Shown here one piece after another: positions 42,458 to 52,555 of a stretch of 64,000 nucleotides of DNA (within the stretch, counting starts at the first letter, position 1; each line of letters opens with the position of its first letter). The DNA comes from DATCYX01 sp963714425 (lineage in GTDB: Bacteria > Chloroflexota > Anaerolineae > Anaerolineales > UBA4823): NCBI GenBank assembly GCA_963714425.1, contig CAVQOI010000004.1:372001-436000 (forward strand). The letters are read 5' to 3'. The position numbers and the translations under genes were made by a program. Under the pieces are notes generated by a model that saw only the letters and a program-made list of their open reading frames with translations, did no database searches and was not told the origin of the DNA.

Positions 42458-45400
42458 ATGAACTATAAGACAACCCTGCCATTAATTGCACTCATCGCCC
42501 TGTTACTAGCCCCCGGAACGAGTCTCGACACTCGTGCTTACTCAAATGCGCAAGACGACTCTGTGCTGACCCCGGAGGTGATCTACCCCGTGCAACGCAG
42601 GCTCTCACCCCCGCTCTCCAGCCTTGCCATTGCAGATCAGGGGGGCGATGTGCCCGAAACTGTACCCGTGCGCCTGTTACCCAAGGCAGAGAGCCTCTCG
42701 GCGCAGCCATTGGCTGAGGACCCAGTCTTGCAAACGGTCACATCCGTCGACAGCATGCCCGCAACCGGGTTTAATTTTGAAGGTGTGCCCAAGCGCAATA
42801 ACGTGCTCCCGCCCGATACCAACGGCGACGTTGGCTTGAACCACTACGTCCAGTGGGTAAACCTGTCGCTGCGTATCTGGCAGCTGGATCGTGACCAGAA
42901 GATCGCCACACCCGTCTATGGTCCGGTGGACGGGAATACGCTCTGGAGCGCGTTGGGTGGCGCTTGCGGGACATACAACGATGGCGACCCGATCGTACTT
43001 TATGACCATCTGGCTGACCGCTGGTTCCTCAGCCAGTTTGCCGTGTCCGAAGGCGGGCCATACTACCAGTGCATCGCTGTCTCACAAACCAGCGACCCTT
43101 TGGGCGGATACTTCCTTTACCAATTCGAGTACGACGATATCAAGATGAATGATTATCCCCACTTTGGGGTGTGGCCGGACGGCTACTATATGACCGTCAA
43201 CCAGTTTAATTATGGCTCTTCCTGGGGAGGCGCGGGTGTGGCTGTCTTCGAGCGGGACAAGATGCTCCAGGGGCTCTCCCCCCGCATGGTGAAGTTCGAC
43301 CTTTACGGTGTTAACCCTAACTTCGGCGGCATGCTGCCTTCCGATCTGGACGGTACGCCGCCACCGGCTGGCACACCCAATTACTTTGCCGAAGCCGATG
43401 ATTCGTCCTGGCTCGGTTCGCAGGATGCCATCCGTATCTGGGAATTCCACGTCAATTGGAACGACCCACTCCTCTCAACTTTCGGGAACAATGGGCAGCC
43501 GAACCAGGTCATCCCCATCGCCAACTTCAACCCGATGACCGCCCGCGTCCCCCAACCCGGCACCGCCCAAACGTTGGATACGCTCTACGAACGCCTGATG
43601 CACCGCCTGCAGTTCCGCGACTTTGGCACGCACGCAACCCTGGTCACCAATCACACCGTGGATGCCGGTGGGCCACGCGCCGGCGTTCGCTGGTACGAGC
43701 TGCGCAGGTCAGCCGGCGGCTGGTTCATCCAGCAGCAAGCCACCTATGCCGGCGATGGAGACACGATCCATCGCTGGATGGGCAGCGCTGCCATGGACCG
43801 CATAGGGAACCTCGCCCTGGGATTTTCGCGCTCGAGCAGCTCGCTCTTCCCAGGTATTGCCTATGCTGGACGGCTGAACACCGACCCGCCCAATACGATG
43901 GCGCAGGGAGAGGCGGTTCTGCAAGCCGGGAATGGGTCCCAAACCCATTCCTCCGGTCGCTGGGGCGATTACTCCATGCTGGGAGTCGACCCCGTTGACG
44001 ACTGCACTTTCTGGTACACGAGCGAGTTTTATTCCTCCACCAGCAGCTCAAGTTGGCGCACACGCGTTGGATCATTTACCTTTCCCAGCTGCTTGGGAGA
44101 GGGTGATGGTGTCTTGGAAGGAACCGTAACGAGCGGCGGCAGCCCGTTGGAAGGCGCCAGGGTTGATGCTGACGGTTACTCCACACTGACCGGACCGGAT
44201 GGTTTCTATAGCTTCCCCGCCCTGCCGGTCGGCACTTACACCGTTACCGCCAGCCTGTACGGCTACCAGCCTGCCACTTTCACAGGGATAGAGGTCTTCT
44301 ACAACACAACCACGCTGCAGGATTTCTCCCTGGCACAATTGCCCCTGGCGAATGTCCATGGCACAGTTCGGGATGGCTCCGGGCAAGGATGGCCGCTGTA
44401 TGCGCGCATCAATATCTCGGCGGATGGCTTCAGCCAGTCGCTGTTCAGTGACCCGGTCAGCGGCGCATACCAGATCAGCCTTCCCGAAGGCGTAGCGCAT
44501 TCGTTTGAGGTCAGCGCCCTGGTGCCTGGATACCTGCCGCAAACCGTCCCAGTTAACCCCTCTAGCACCAGATACCCTTCGCGATTTCACGCTCCTCGTA
44601 GACGGTGCGGCTTGCACTGCTCCCGGCTACCTTCTGGGGGGTACCTGTGACCCCCAGCCCGGCGGCTTGCTGGTCGGCAATGTGTACGACGCAGGGACCA
44701 GCGCAGCCATCAACGCTGCAACCGTCGCCAGCGATAGCCAGCCCGGCGATTCCACGCTGACCTTTGCCACCCCCGATGACCCGGGGCAAGATGACGGGTT
44801 GTACATTTTATTCTCTTCCTTCACCGGGACACGATCCTTTACAGCCTCGAAACTGGATTACGGCAGTGTCTCAGATAGCGCCAACGTGCCGTCCGGGGGC
44901 ATCGCCAGCCTGTCTTTCTATCTGCCCTCGGGGCGTTTGGAAGCCAATCCACAAAACGTGTTCCGCAGCCTGTTGCCAGGAGAGGTGGTGACCGTCACCG
45001 TGGTGTTGAGCAATACTGGCGGGTCGGACGCAGATTTCAATATTACCGAGGTGGATGGACCAATGCAGGCGCTGGTATCCACGGGGCCTTTCGCCAGCGC
45101 CACGCGCCACACGTCGCCCAAGCGCCTGGGAGACCTGGATGCACAAGGGGTCTACGAGTACATCCCACCTACAGCAAACCTCCTGCCCGGTGGGCAGATG
45201 CTGCGCAGCTGGCAATCGGCGCTGGCGCATCCTTGGGGAATTGGCTACGACACCAAGACGGATTCGCTCTGGATCGGGGATGTTGCCATCGATGGTGGTG
45301 ACGACCAGCTGCACCGCTTCGATCCGAACGGTCTTAGCGCCTCAGACACAATCGAGTCTACACCGGATGACGCAATTTTCGCCGCCAGTTTGGCATTCAA

Positions 45401-46112
45401 CCCGTTCACCGGCAACTTCTGGCAGGTATCTGTCGCATCTGAGGCATGTATCTTCGAAGTCGATCCGCTTGCTCAGTCGTTGACTGGAAAAAATATTTGC
45501 CCGCCATTTGCACACTCGCAGCGTGGTTTGGCGTTCGATCCGCTGAGCGGCAGTTACTATTCAGGCTCCTGGACCAATGGCATTCTTTATCACTTCACCG
45601 CTTCCGGTGTAATCCTGGATTCGATCAATCTCAATCTCAATATTTCCGGATTGGCATTCAATCCAGCTACTGCTCACCTGTTCGTTTTGTCCAACGCCGC
45701 TGCGGGTTATGACGTCTACGTTTTGGACGTTGAACGGGGGTATGCAATTGTTGGGGGTTTCGACATCCCTGGGCTGGGCGATTTCGAGCAAGCAGGGATG
45801 AGCATGGACTGCGCCGGACACCTGTGGGTGGTGAATCAGCAAACTGGCATGGTCTTCGAGGTAGACAGCGGTGAATCCTCTGCCTGCACTTACGCGGATA
45901 TCCCCTGGCTGGTGGCTACACCGACCAGCGGCAATCTGGCGCAGGGCGCCACACAGAATTTATTGTTACGCCTGGATGCTGGTGCTGCTCAAATCGGGAA
46001 CAGCCAGGGCAGCCTGGTCATCACCAGCAATACCCCTTATGATCCGCTCATCATCCCTGTGAGTCTGAATATGGGTTATTTCTTCAATCTGCCTCTGATA
46101 TCATCCCGGTAA
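42458..46112 (+). pseudogene. large secreted multi-domain protein gene, frameshifted
   Basis: Two overlapping frames (42458-44650 and 44505-46112) encode one protein of about 1,217 residues. The first frame loses sense at about 44,551, and the second continues the same repeat ('TPLAPDTLRDFTLLVDG'). Removing one C from the CCC at 44548-44550 restores an unbroken reading. The protein has a signal peptide (1-28), a ~520-residue beta-rich catalytic-like or propeller region, two or more carboxypeptidase-regulatory-like domains ('VLEGTVTSGGSPLEGARV', 'VHGTVRDGSGQGWP'), a region with propeller-like repeats, and the C-terminal end 'FNLPLISSR'. The single lesion suggests an assembly error or a very recent mutation. 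Confidence 0.75.
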
Positions 46113-46246
46113 ATCTCACTGATCACAGTTTATCCCTAGACTGCCAGAGAGAGTTCAGTTGCTGTAAAAATCAGATAAAATCTAGTAACAGATGAGATGC
46201 ATTGAATCTCACGCACAATCAAGAGTAGTATCCTGGGAGAAGCACG

Positions 46247-46672
46247 ATGACTAAATCTGAGATCAAGCCCCTGAACTGGAAGCCCGATCCAAAGATCGGC
46301 TATACCGTTTTCCGACGTCCGGATGGCGGCATGCATTTTACATTTTCCGATATTAACCTGAAGACCCTCCAGCACTGGCGAGAGTTCTCCCTGGAACACC
46401 TGCTGGATTCAGACCGGCTGACACGCAACCTGTACGATTTGCGCCAGATCGATGAGCTTCCAGAGGAAGCTGTCCAATACGCGGTCGAGGTCAATAACGA
46501 CCCGTCCGTTCGCAACATCCGCCTGGCGGTAGTGGCAACCAGTGCTTCGGTAAGCGAAGCGCTGCGGCGCGTGGCTGCACTCACCACCCCGGGAGGGGTT
46601 GAGATGGGCTTATTTGCCACCCTCGAGGAAGCTGAAGCCTGGTTGGACCGGCCGCTCACACTGGTGGCATGA
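46247..46672 (+). CDS. STAS/SpoIIAA-like hypothetical protein
   Basis: This 141-residue soluble protein has the length and alternating strand/helix pattern of SpoIIAA-like (STAS) proteins. The last third, 'IRLAVVATSASVSEALRRV' followed by 'GLFATLEEAEAWL', closely follows the usual ending of that family. Its function is unknown. It overlaps folP by 4 nt (ATGA), so the two are translated together, though no functional link is evident. Confidence 0.65.
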   Translation: MTKSEIKPLNWKPDPKIGYTVFRRPDGGMHFTFSDINLKTLQHWREFSLEHLLDSDRLTRNLYDLRQIDELPEEAVQYAVEVNNDPSVRNIRLAVVATSASVSEALRRVAALTTPGGVEMGLFATLEEAEAWLDRPLTLVA

Positions 46673-47571
46673 AGTCAGGCTTGAAGATCGGTAAGGCAGT
46701 CCTGGAATGGGGAGCCCGCACCTATGTCATGGGCATCCTTAATATCACCCCGGATAGCTTCTCAGGAGACGGCCTTCTACCGGTAGGGGGAGAGCAACCC
46801 TGGCTGGAAATCGCCATAGATCAGGCACGTTCCTTCGTTGCAGCAGGCGCCGATATTCTGGATGTGGGTGGCGAGAGCACCCGCCCCGGTGCAGAATCCC
46901 TTGACGCCGATGAGGAGTTGAGGCGCGTCCTGCCGGTTATCCAACACCTGGTTGAAGAGCTGGATGTGCCAATCTCCATCGACACGTACAAATCTGAAGT
47001 CGCTGAAGCCGCCTTGCAAGCCGGTGCGAGTATGGTCAACGATGTTTGGGGATTTAAGGTGGACCCATCCTTAGCGGAGGTGGTCGCAAAGCACAAGGTG
47101 CCAGTGGTCCTGATGCATAACCGCAGCTCATGGGCGAACGCCCAGATCCAGGAACGCCTGGGCGGCCGGTACGTGGGCGTACCCTACGACGATCTGCTTA
47201 TGGATATCCGCCGCGAGCTGATGGAGAGCGTGACGATCGCCCGCAGCGCAGGTATTCCCGATGAACACATCATCCTGGATCCTGGTATCGGCTTTGGCAA
47301 AACTGTGGAACAGAATTTAGAGTTGCTTGACCGCCTGGGCGAGATCCGCAGCCTGGGTTTCCCGCTGCTGCTGGGACCTTCACGAAAATCCTTCATCGGC
47401 TTTACACTGGATCTTCCTCCTGAGCAACGCATAGACGGCACCTCCGCAGCAGTCGCCATCGGGATCGCCCGCGGAGCGGATATCGTGCGCGTCCACGATG
47501 TGTCTATGATGGTGCGTGTGGCGCGCATGTCTGATGCCATTGTACGGCGCAGCGTGACGACCAGCCCTTGA
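46669..47571 (+). CDS. folP: dihydropteroate synthase
   Basis: The 300-residue TIM-barrel enzyme joins the activated pterin from FolK with p-aminobenzoate. It has 'VMGILNITPDSFSGDG', 'DVGGESTRPGAE' and 'DPGIGFGKT', followed by 'LLGPSRKSFIG', where Lys and Ser/Arg bind the substrates. All active-site blocks look intact. Its stop codon overlaps the -35 box of the aconitase promoter. Confidence 0.96.
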   Translation: MKSGLKIGKAVLEWGARTYVMGILNITPDSFSGDGLLPVGGEQPWLEIAIDQARSFVAAGADILDVGGESTRPGAESLDADEELRRVLPVIQHLVEELDVPISIDTYKSEVAEAALQAGASMVNDVWGFKVDPSLAEVVAKHKVPVVLMHNRSSWANAQIQERLGGRYVGVPYDDLLMDIRRELMESVTIARSAGIPDEHIILDPGIGFGKTVEQNLELLDRLGEIRSLGFPLLLGPSRKSFIGFTLDLPPEQRIDGTSAAVAIGIARGADIVRVHDVSMMVRVARMSDAIVRRSVTTSP

Positions 47572-47596
47572 ATCCACGCCTCGATAGGAATATAAT
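47568..47596 (+). promoter_or_regulatory. promoter of aconitase gene
   Basis: TTGAAT (47568-47573) and TATAAT (47591-47596) are 17 nt apart. The predicted transcript starts about 53 nt before the aconitase start, which has an AAGGAG ribosome site. The -35 box overlaps the folP stop codon. Confidence 0.7.
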
Positions 47597-47655
47597 CTTA
47601 ATTCTACACATCTATCTTATTGTCTGTTATTGACAACCCCCAGTAAGGAGAGTTT

Positions 47656-50355
47656 ATGAGCCAAGATATTTTTCAGGCGCGTGCCTTCCTCAAAACACCC
47701 CAGCACGATTATCACATTTACCGGCTAGACCGCCTGGAGAAGGATGGCTTTACCCGTCTGGATCGCTTACCGTTTTCCATCCGCATCTTGCTCGAGTCGC
47801 TGCTGCGCCAGTGCAACGAGCGCCAGATCACCAGGCAGGATGTGGTCAACCTGGCTGCTTGGACGCCATCTGGACAAGAGCGCCCTGCTCTGCCATTCCG
47901 CCCTGCCCGGGTGATTATGCAAGATTTTACCGGCGTACCGGCGATAGTCGACCTGGCAGCCATGCGCTCGGCAGTCTCTCGCTTGGGAGGCGATCCGAAG
48001 AAGATCAATCCGCTGGTCCCGGTCGACCTGGTCATCGATCATTCCGTCCAGGTAGATTTCTTTGGATCCCCAGACGCCCTGCAACGCAACGCCGACCTGG
48101 AATTCCAGCGCAATCGCGAGCGCTATGAATTCCTACGCTGGGGGCAGGAAGCCTTCAACAATTTTCGCGTCGTGCCTCCCGCAACCGGGATCGTGCACCA
48201 GGTGAATCTGGAGTACCTTGCTGACGTGGTGATGATAGCCGAAGAAGATGGCAGGCTCGTGGCATTCCCAGATACCCTGGTGGGCACCGATTCTCACACG
48301 ACCATGATCAACGGTTTGGGGGTGGTTGGATGGGGCGTAGGCGGCATCGAGGCGGAAGCTGCCTTGCTTGGCCAGCCCATGGATATGCTCACACCCGATG
48401 TGATCGGATTCAAGCTATCCGGCAAGCTCGAAGAGGGGGTGACAGCAACCGATCTGGTTTTAACCGTCACCCAGATGCTGCGCCACAAAGGTGTGGTGGA
48501 CAAGTTCGTGGAGTTCTTTGGCCCCGGCTTGGATTTCATGTCCCTTCCCGATCGTGCAACCATAGCCAACATGGCCCCAGAATACGGCGCAACCATCGGC
48601 TTCTTCCCGGTTGACAACGAGACCCTGCGCTACTTGCGTCTAACGGGACGCTCCCCCGAAGTGGTCGAGCGCGTCGAGCGTTACACGAAAGAGCAGGGGC
48701 TGTTCCGTACTGCTGAGACCCCTGACCCTGAATTCTCGGCTACCCTGAGGCTGGACCTGGGAGACGTCGAGCCGAGCCTGGCAGGACCCAAACGCCCCCA
48801 AGACCGCGTGCCGATGAAGTCTTTGAAGGGCTCCTTCCAGGCAGCCCTGCGCGCTCCCGTGCGCGAGCTGGGCTATGAGCTCACACCGGAAGCAATCGCC
48901 CGTAAGGGGGTAATGAGCACCAACGGCGGGAATGAAGAGTTGGGGCATGGCGCGGTGGTCATTGCAGCGATAACGTCCTGCACCAACACCTCCAATCCGG
49001 CGGTGATGGTCGCGGCTGGTCTGGTGGCGAAGAAAGCTGTAGAGCGCGGTATGAGCATAAAACCCTATGTCAAGACCAGTATGGCGCCGGGTTCGCTCGT
49101 AGTGAGTGAATATCTCAAGCGTGGCAATCTATTAAAACCACTGGAGCAACTGGGGTTCAACATCGTAGGTTATGGCTGTACGACCTGCATCGGCAATTCC
49201 GGGCCGCTTCCCGGCGAGGTGGTCAAGGCAATCACCAGCGCCGACCTGGTCGCTGCCGCGGTTCTCTCAGGCAATCGCAATTTCGAGGGGCGCGTCCACC
49301 CGTATGTGCGCGCCAATTTCTTAGCCTCTCCCCCCCTGGTTGTTGCCTACGCCCTGGCGGGCACGGTCGACATCGATCTGTCAAACGACCCAATTGGAGA
49401 AGATAATAATGGCCAGCAAGTCTACCTCCGAGATATCTGGCCTACTACGCAAGAGATTCAGAACCTGGTTGCCTCATCAGTACTTCCAGAGATGTTCGCT
49501 GAAAAATATGCGGATGTCTTCAAGGGCACGCAAATTTGGAGAGATATAAAGGTCGATGCCCATGAGCTTTACGCATGGGATCCTAATTCGACATACATCC
49601 AGGAGCCACCCTTCTTCCAGGATTTTTCTCGTGAGAGCGGCTCCATTCACGAAATCCGCTCGGCGCGCGTTCTGGCTGTCCTGGGCAACTCGATCACCAC
49701 AGACCACATCTCTCCTGCCGGTGCCATCGCCGCTGAAGGTCCAGCAGGCAAGTATCTCCAGGAGCACAATGTAAGCGTGCGTGATTTTAATTCGTATGGG
49801 GCGCGGCGTGGCAACGACCGCGTTATGACCCGCGGAACATTCGGCAATATCCGCCTGAAAAACCGCATGGTGCCAGGCGTGGAAGGAGGGGTGACCCTGC
49901 ACATGCCGGATGGCGAGCAAATGAGCATTTATGATGCCGCCATGAAATACCGCCAGGAAGGCGTCCCGCTGGTTGTGTTGGCAGGCAAAGAGTATGGCAC
50001 AGGCTCCAGCCGGGATTGGGCAGCCAAGGGATCCTTATTGCTGGGAGTGAAAGCAGTCATCGCTGAATCGTACGAACGCATCCACCGCTCAAACCTGATC
50101 GGGATGGGTGTCTTGCCATTACAATTCATGCCGGGAGAAAACGCGGATACGCTTGGCTTAAGCGGTGATGAAGTAATCCACATCGAAGGACTGCATGACG
50201 ATATCCCTCCCAACAGCGAGGTCGTTATCCGCGCAGTGCGGCCTAATAACGGGCAGGTCGTCTTCAAAGCTATCGCCCGCCTGAACACTGCGGTCGAGGT
50301 CGAATATTATCGCAATGGCGGCATCCTGCACACGGTAATACGGGGTATGTTATAA
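47656..50355 (+). CDS. acnA: aconitate hydratase, AcnA/IRP type
   Basis: The 899-residue enzyme interconverts citrate and isocitrate in the TCA cycle. The [4Fe-4S] cluster Cys residues are in 'SCTNTSNP' (around residue 440) and 'YGCTTCIGNSG' (around 510). 'GTDSHTTMINGLGVVGWGVGG' (two blocks) and the swivelling C-terminal domain with 'GSSRDWAAKG' are conserved. Length and order are typical of AcnA rather than AcnB. It has its own promoter and is followed by the SRP RNA gene. Confidence 0.97.
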   Translation: MSQDIFQARAFLKTPQHDYHIYRLDRLEKDGFTRLDRLPFSIRILLESLLRQCNERQITRQDVVNLAAWTPSGQERPALPFRPARVIMQDFTGVPAIVDLAAMRSAVSRLGGDPKKINPLVPVDLVIDHSVQVDFFGSPDALQRNADLEFQRNRERYEFLRWGQEAFNNFRVVPPATGIVHQVNLEYLADVVMIAEEDGRLVAFPDTLVGTDSHTTMINGLGVVGWGVGGIEAEAALLGQPMDMLTPDVIGFKLSGKLEEGVTATDLVLTVTQMLRHKGVVDKFVEFFGPGLDFMSLPDRATIANMAPEYGATIGFFPVDNETLRYLRLTGRSPEVVERVERYTKEQGLFRTAETPDPEFSATLRLDLGDVEPSLAGPKRPQDRVPMKSLKGSFQAALRAPVRELGYELTPEAIARKGVMSTNGGNEELGHGAVVIAAITSCTNTSNPAVMVAAGLVAKKAVERGMSIKPYVKTSMAPGSLVVSEYLKRGNLLKPLEQLGFNIVGYGCTTCIGNSGPLPGEVVKAITSADLVAAAVLSGNRNFEGRVHPYVRANFLASPPLVVAYALAGTVDIDLSNDPIGEDNNGQQVYLRDIWPTTQEIQNLVASSVLPEMFAEKYADVFKGTQIWRDIKVDAHELYAWDPNSTYIQEPPFFQDFSRESGSIHEIRSARVLAVLGNSITTDHISPAGAIAAEGPAGKYLQEHNVSVRDFNSYGARRGNDRVMTRGTFGNIRLKNRMVPGVEGGVTLHMPDGEQMSIYDAAMKYRQEGVPLVVLAGKEYGTGSSRDWAAKGSLLLGVKAVIAESYERIHRSNLIGMGVLPLQFMPGENADTLGLSGDEVIHIEGLHDDIPPNSEVVIRAVRPNNGQVVFKAIARLNTAVEVEYYRNGGILHTVIRGML

Positions 50356-50426
50356 ATCCACAATCTGCCTATTTGTAACAGACACCAGGGAGATGTATGG
50401 GGCAAGAGAGAGCGGTGGTCAATATA

Positions 50427-50455
50427 TTGACATCCGCTCTCTCCTGCGTTATGCT
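50427..50455 (+). promoter_or_regulatory. near-consensus promoter of the SRP RNA gene
   Basis: TTGACA (50427-50432) and TATGCT (50450-50455) are separated by 17 nt. The expected transcription start (about 50462) coincides with the predicted 5' end of the SRP RNA. The -35 box lies within an inverted repeat (50406-50443) downstream of aconitase. Confidence 0.85.
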
Positions 50456-50463
50456 ACGGGGCG

Positions 50464-50570
50464 TGTCCGGACGGGTCCGGCGCGGCAGACACCTGCGAAC
50501 CCTGTCAGGTCCGAGAGGAAGCAGCAGTAAGTGGGTCCATCTGGGTGCCGCCGGGTTGCCTGTCCGGGCA
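50464..50570 (+). ncRNA. ffs: signal recognition particle RNA (4.5S-type)
   Basis: The core 'GTCAGGTCCGAGAGGAAGCA' contains the universally conserved SRP domain IV loop (binding site of Ffh). The ends pair: TGTCCGGACGG at the 5' side with CCTGTCCGGGCA at the 3' side, giving one long hairpin of about 107 nt. This is the short bacterial form without the Alu domain. It guides nascent membrane proteins to the membrane with Ffh and FtsY. A well-formed promoter precedes it and a terminator follows. Confidence 0.93.
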
Positions 50571-50585
50571 TAATATTAACCAAAA

Positions 50586-50624
50586 CCGCCCTAACCGAAG
50601 CAGGTTAGGGCGGCATATTTGTAC
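50586..50624. terminator. bidirectional terminator between ffs and the Tad-like operon
   Basis: CCGCCCTAACC (50586-50596) and GGTTAGGGCGG (50603-50613) form a perfect 11-bp stem with loop GAAGCA. On the minus strand TTTTGG follows, ending the tadG-like gene that stops at 50632. On the plus strand CATATTTGT follows, ending the SRP RNA transcript. Confidence 0.8.
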
Positions 50625-50631
50625 GGGCAGA

Positions 50632-51987
50632 TCAACGGTGCAGCTCAAGGCTTGTGGGCAGCAGATAAGCCGTGTCCTCATCGAAATTCACATTGACGTA
50701 GGCATTCCCACCGATCTCGACATCGTGTGCAACCAGTTGTGTATTGAATTCGGCGATCTCACCCGGTGGCATATCCGCTGTGCCGGCAATATCAATGCGT
50801 CCCTCAGGAGCATACAACGTGCCCACGTAAACCGATTCTGAATTCCCGCGCAGCTTGATCAGACCGTCGTTGCCAGCAGCTAGATACACCAGTAAACCCG
50901 GGATGGCAGGAGCGGGGTTGGGATCATCGGGAGGGGCAAACAGGACAACCTCTCCTCCCCCGGATGTGATGAAACTCCCTGAGAGCAAATAGATCGTCAC
51001 CCCATTCCCTGTGGACGTATCAATGCTCACATCGTTATTGCCCGAATCAAAATCACCATACAAGCAATACAAGCCTCCACCTTCTAGCGTGACTGCTCCG
51101 TTCATCTTAATCTTCGAATAATTTCCTGCAGGGATGTGTCCGCTGGCGTGGTTGCGAAAAGCAGTGCTAGGGCTGGCGAAATGAGACACCTGGGAACAAT
51201 CCGGGATTGGGTATCCGAGGGCAAATTCCGGCAAGCCTATACCGCCTCCCGATGTTGGTGCTGGGTCAAATGTGCCTGGGTGCTGAGTATCAAGCTCGCC
51301 TATGTGGACGATATCGCCATCATCCACATCCACGTTTAGGCTGTTTCCGTTACCTCTCAGGCAGCCATTGGAAAAAATACCCCCTCCCTCCACGATCACT
51401 TCGATATTTCCTGAGAAGACAGCTCCATTTTGATTGCCAACACAATTCGGGTCGTCATTCAAGGCGACAATTGCGTGTCCGAAAGCCAGCGCGGCTCGGG
51501 GGTGGACGCGTGTAGTGGCTTGTACCCTGCTCTGCAGCTTTCCAAAGTAAATGAAGTGAGCAAAAGCTGTCTGCGTGGTGGTCGAGATATGGGTGGTTAC
51601 ATCAAGGAAATTTTCTGTCCAGGCGCCATGAACCTCTGATCCACAATTGGCCGTAGCACCATGAAAATCGTCTATTCCCTCATCAATGCTGAAATCATTG
51701 TCCCCTGCACGGCTGATTGATGCCGCCACTGCGTCATCTAGGGCATCTTGCACATTCGAATTGCCACAATTCCAGGCGCCATAGGTGACATGATCATTCT
51801 CCAGACTGAGAGCTCCCGCGCTGCCTCCAGCCAGCGATGCGGCATCCGATGCGTTCTGTGCGTGGCGGCGATCCGAGTAAATCATTCCGCCATCGATCGC
51901 CAGAGCTGCAAAACCAAACAGCACAACCAGCGACAATACAATGATGACAAGCACCTGGCCTTGTTCAGAAGAGTTTTTTACAGGCAT
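50632..51987 (-). CDS. TadG-like pilus-assembly/surface protein
   Basis: The 451-residue protein starts at the ATG at 51987 (GGAG about 9 nt upstream), which gives 'MPVKNSSEQGQVLVIIV'. The segment after GQ is a hydrophobic TadG/Flp-type N-terminus with 'AIDGGMIYSDRRHAQNASDAA', the known conserved region. The remaining ~390 residues are exported and beta-rich, with no von Willebrand domain that I can recognise. It is the last gene of a three-gene operon with two TadE-like proteins. Confidence 0.85.
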   Translation of the reverse strand: MPVKNSSEQGQVLVIIVLSLVVLFGFAALAIDGGMIYSDRRHAQNASDAASLAGGSAGALSLENDHVTYGAWNCGNSNVQDALDDAVAASISRAGDNDFSIDEGIDDFHGATANCGSEVHGAWTENFLDVTTHISTTTQTAFAHFIYFGKLQSRVQATTRVHPRAALAFGHAIVALNDDPNCVGNQNGAVFSGNIEVIVEGGGIFSNGCLRGNGNSLNVDVDDGDIVHIGELDTQHPGTFDPAPTSGGGIGLPEFALGYPIPDCSQVSHFASPSTAFRNHASGHIPAGNYSKIKMNGAVTLEGGGLYCLYGDFDSGNNDVSIDTSTGNGVTIYLLSGSFITSGGGEVVLFAPPDDPNPAPAIPGLLVYLAAGNDGLIKLRGNSESVYVGTLYAPEGRIDIAGTADMPPGEIAEFNTQLVAHDVEIGGNAYVNVNFDEDTAYLLPTSLELHR

Positions 51988-52009
51988 GAAGGGTCTCCAA
52001 ATAACTTGG

Positions 52010-52522
52010 TTATGAGCCACACGGAGGAACCAGGATGGTATCCGTCACCGAAGCGCTGATGGGTATCTCTTGGGTATTGAGCACTGTGCCTAAGAAAGGC
52101 ATGGTGATGCGGAAATTCGAATATGTAATTCGCACTGTAATCCCGTTCCCGGTACACAGAGCACCAGTATATGCGATGTGGATATCCACATCAGCATCTG
52201 GATCATCGAATATCCCCTGGATGATGTTGGATGTTCTGACCACGCGATCTTCAATTTGATCCGTTGCGGCCGGATTGTAAGACCCGAATAAAGCACCTTC
52301 TTGCACAGCATCGCGCATGGCCATGTATACAAAAAACGCACGTCCTGCATCCACCACACCTGCCAACAAGATCAATAAGATGACCACGCTGACCCCAAAC
52401 TCAACCAGGCTCTGCCCATTCTCATTCGGTTTCTCTCTCATCGATTTGCTCACAGGATGCTTCCTGAGCGGAGATCTCCAGCCCTTTGCCGTCTCTGTGA
52501 TGGGGCTGTGTTTTGTTAGCAT
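52010..52522 (-). CDS. TadE-like pseudopilin
   Basis: About 170 residues. The core is 'NGQSLVEFGVSVVILLILLA' followed by 'GVVDAGRAFF', the TadE signature: a Glu five residues into the hydrophobic helix and a short basic leader. An ATG at 52522 is the likely start; a TTG at 52552 and an ATG at 52441 are alternatives, and none has a good ribosome site. It probably takes part in assembly of a Tad-type surface structure, although no TadA/B/C motor is in the window. Confidence 0.85.
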   Translation of the reverse strand: MLTKHSPITETAKGWRSPLRKHPVSKSMREKPNENGQSLVEFGVSVVILLILLAGVVDAGRAFFVYMAMRDAVQEGALFGSYNPAATDQIEDRVVRTSNIIQGIFDDPDADVDIHIAYTGALCTGNGITVRITYSNFRITMPFLGTVLNTQEIPISASVTDTILVPPCGS

Positions 52523-52555
52523 TGTGTGTTCCCTTGTTCCCGGATTGGCCAATGG

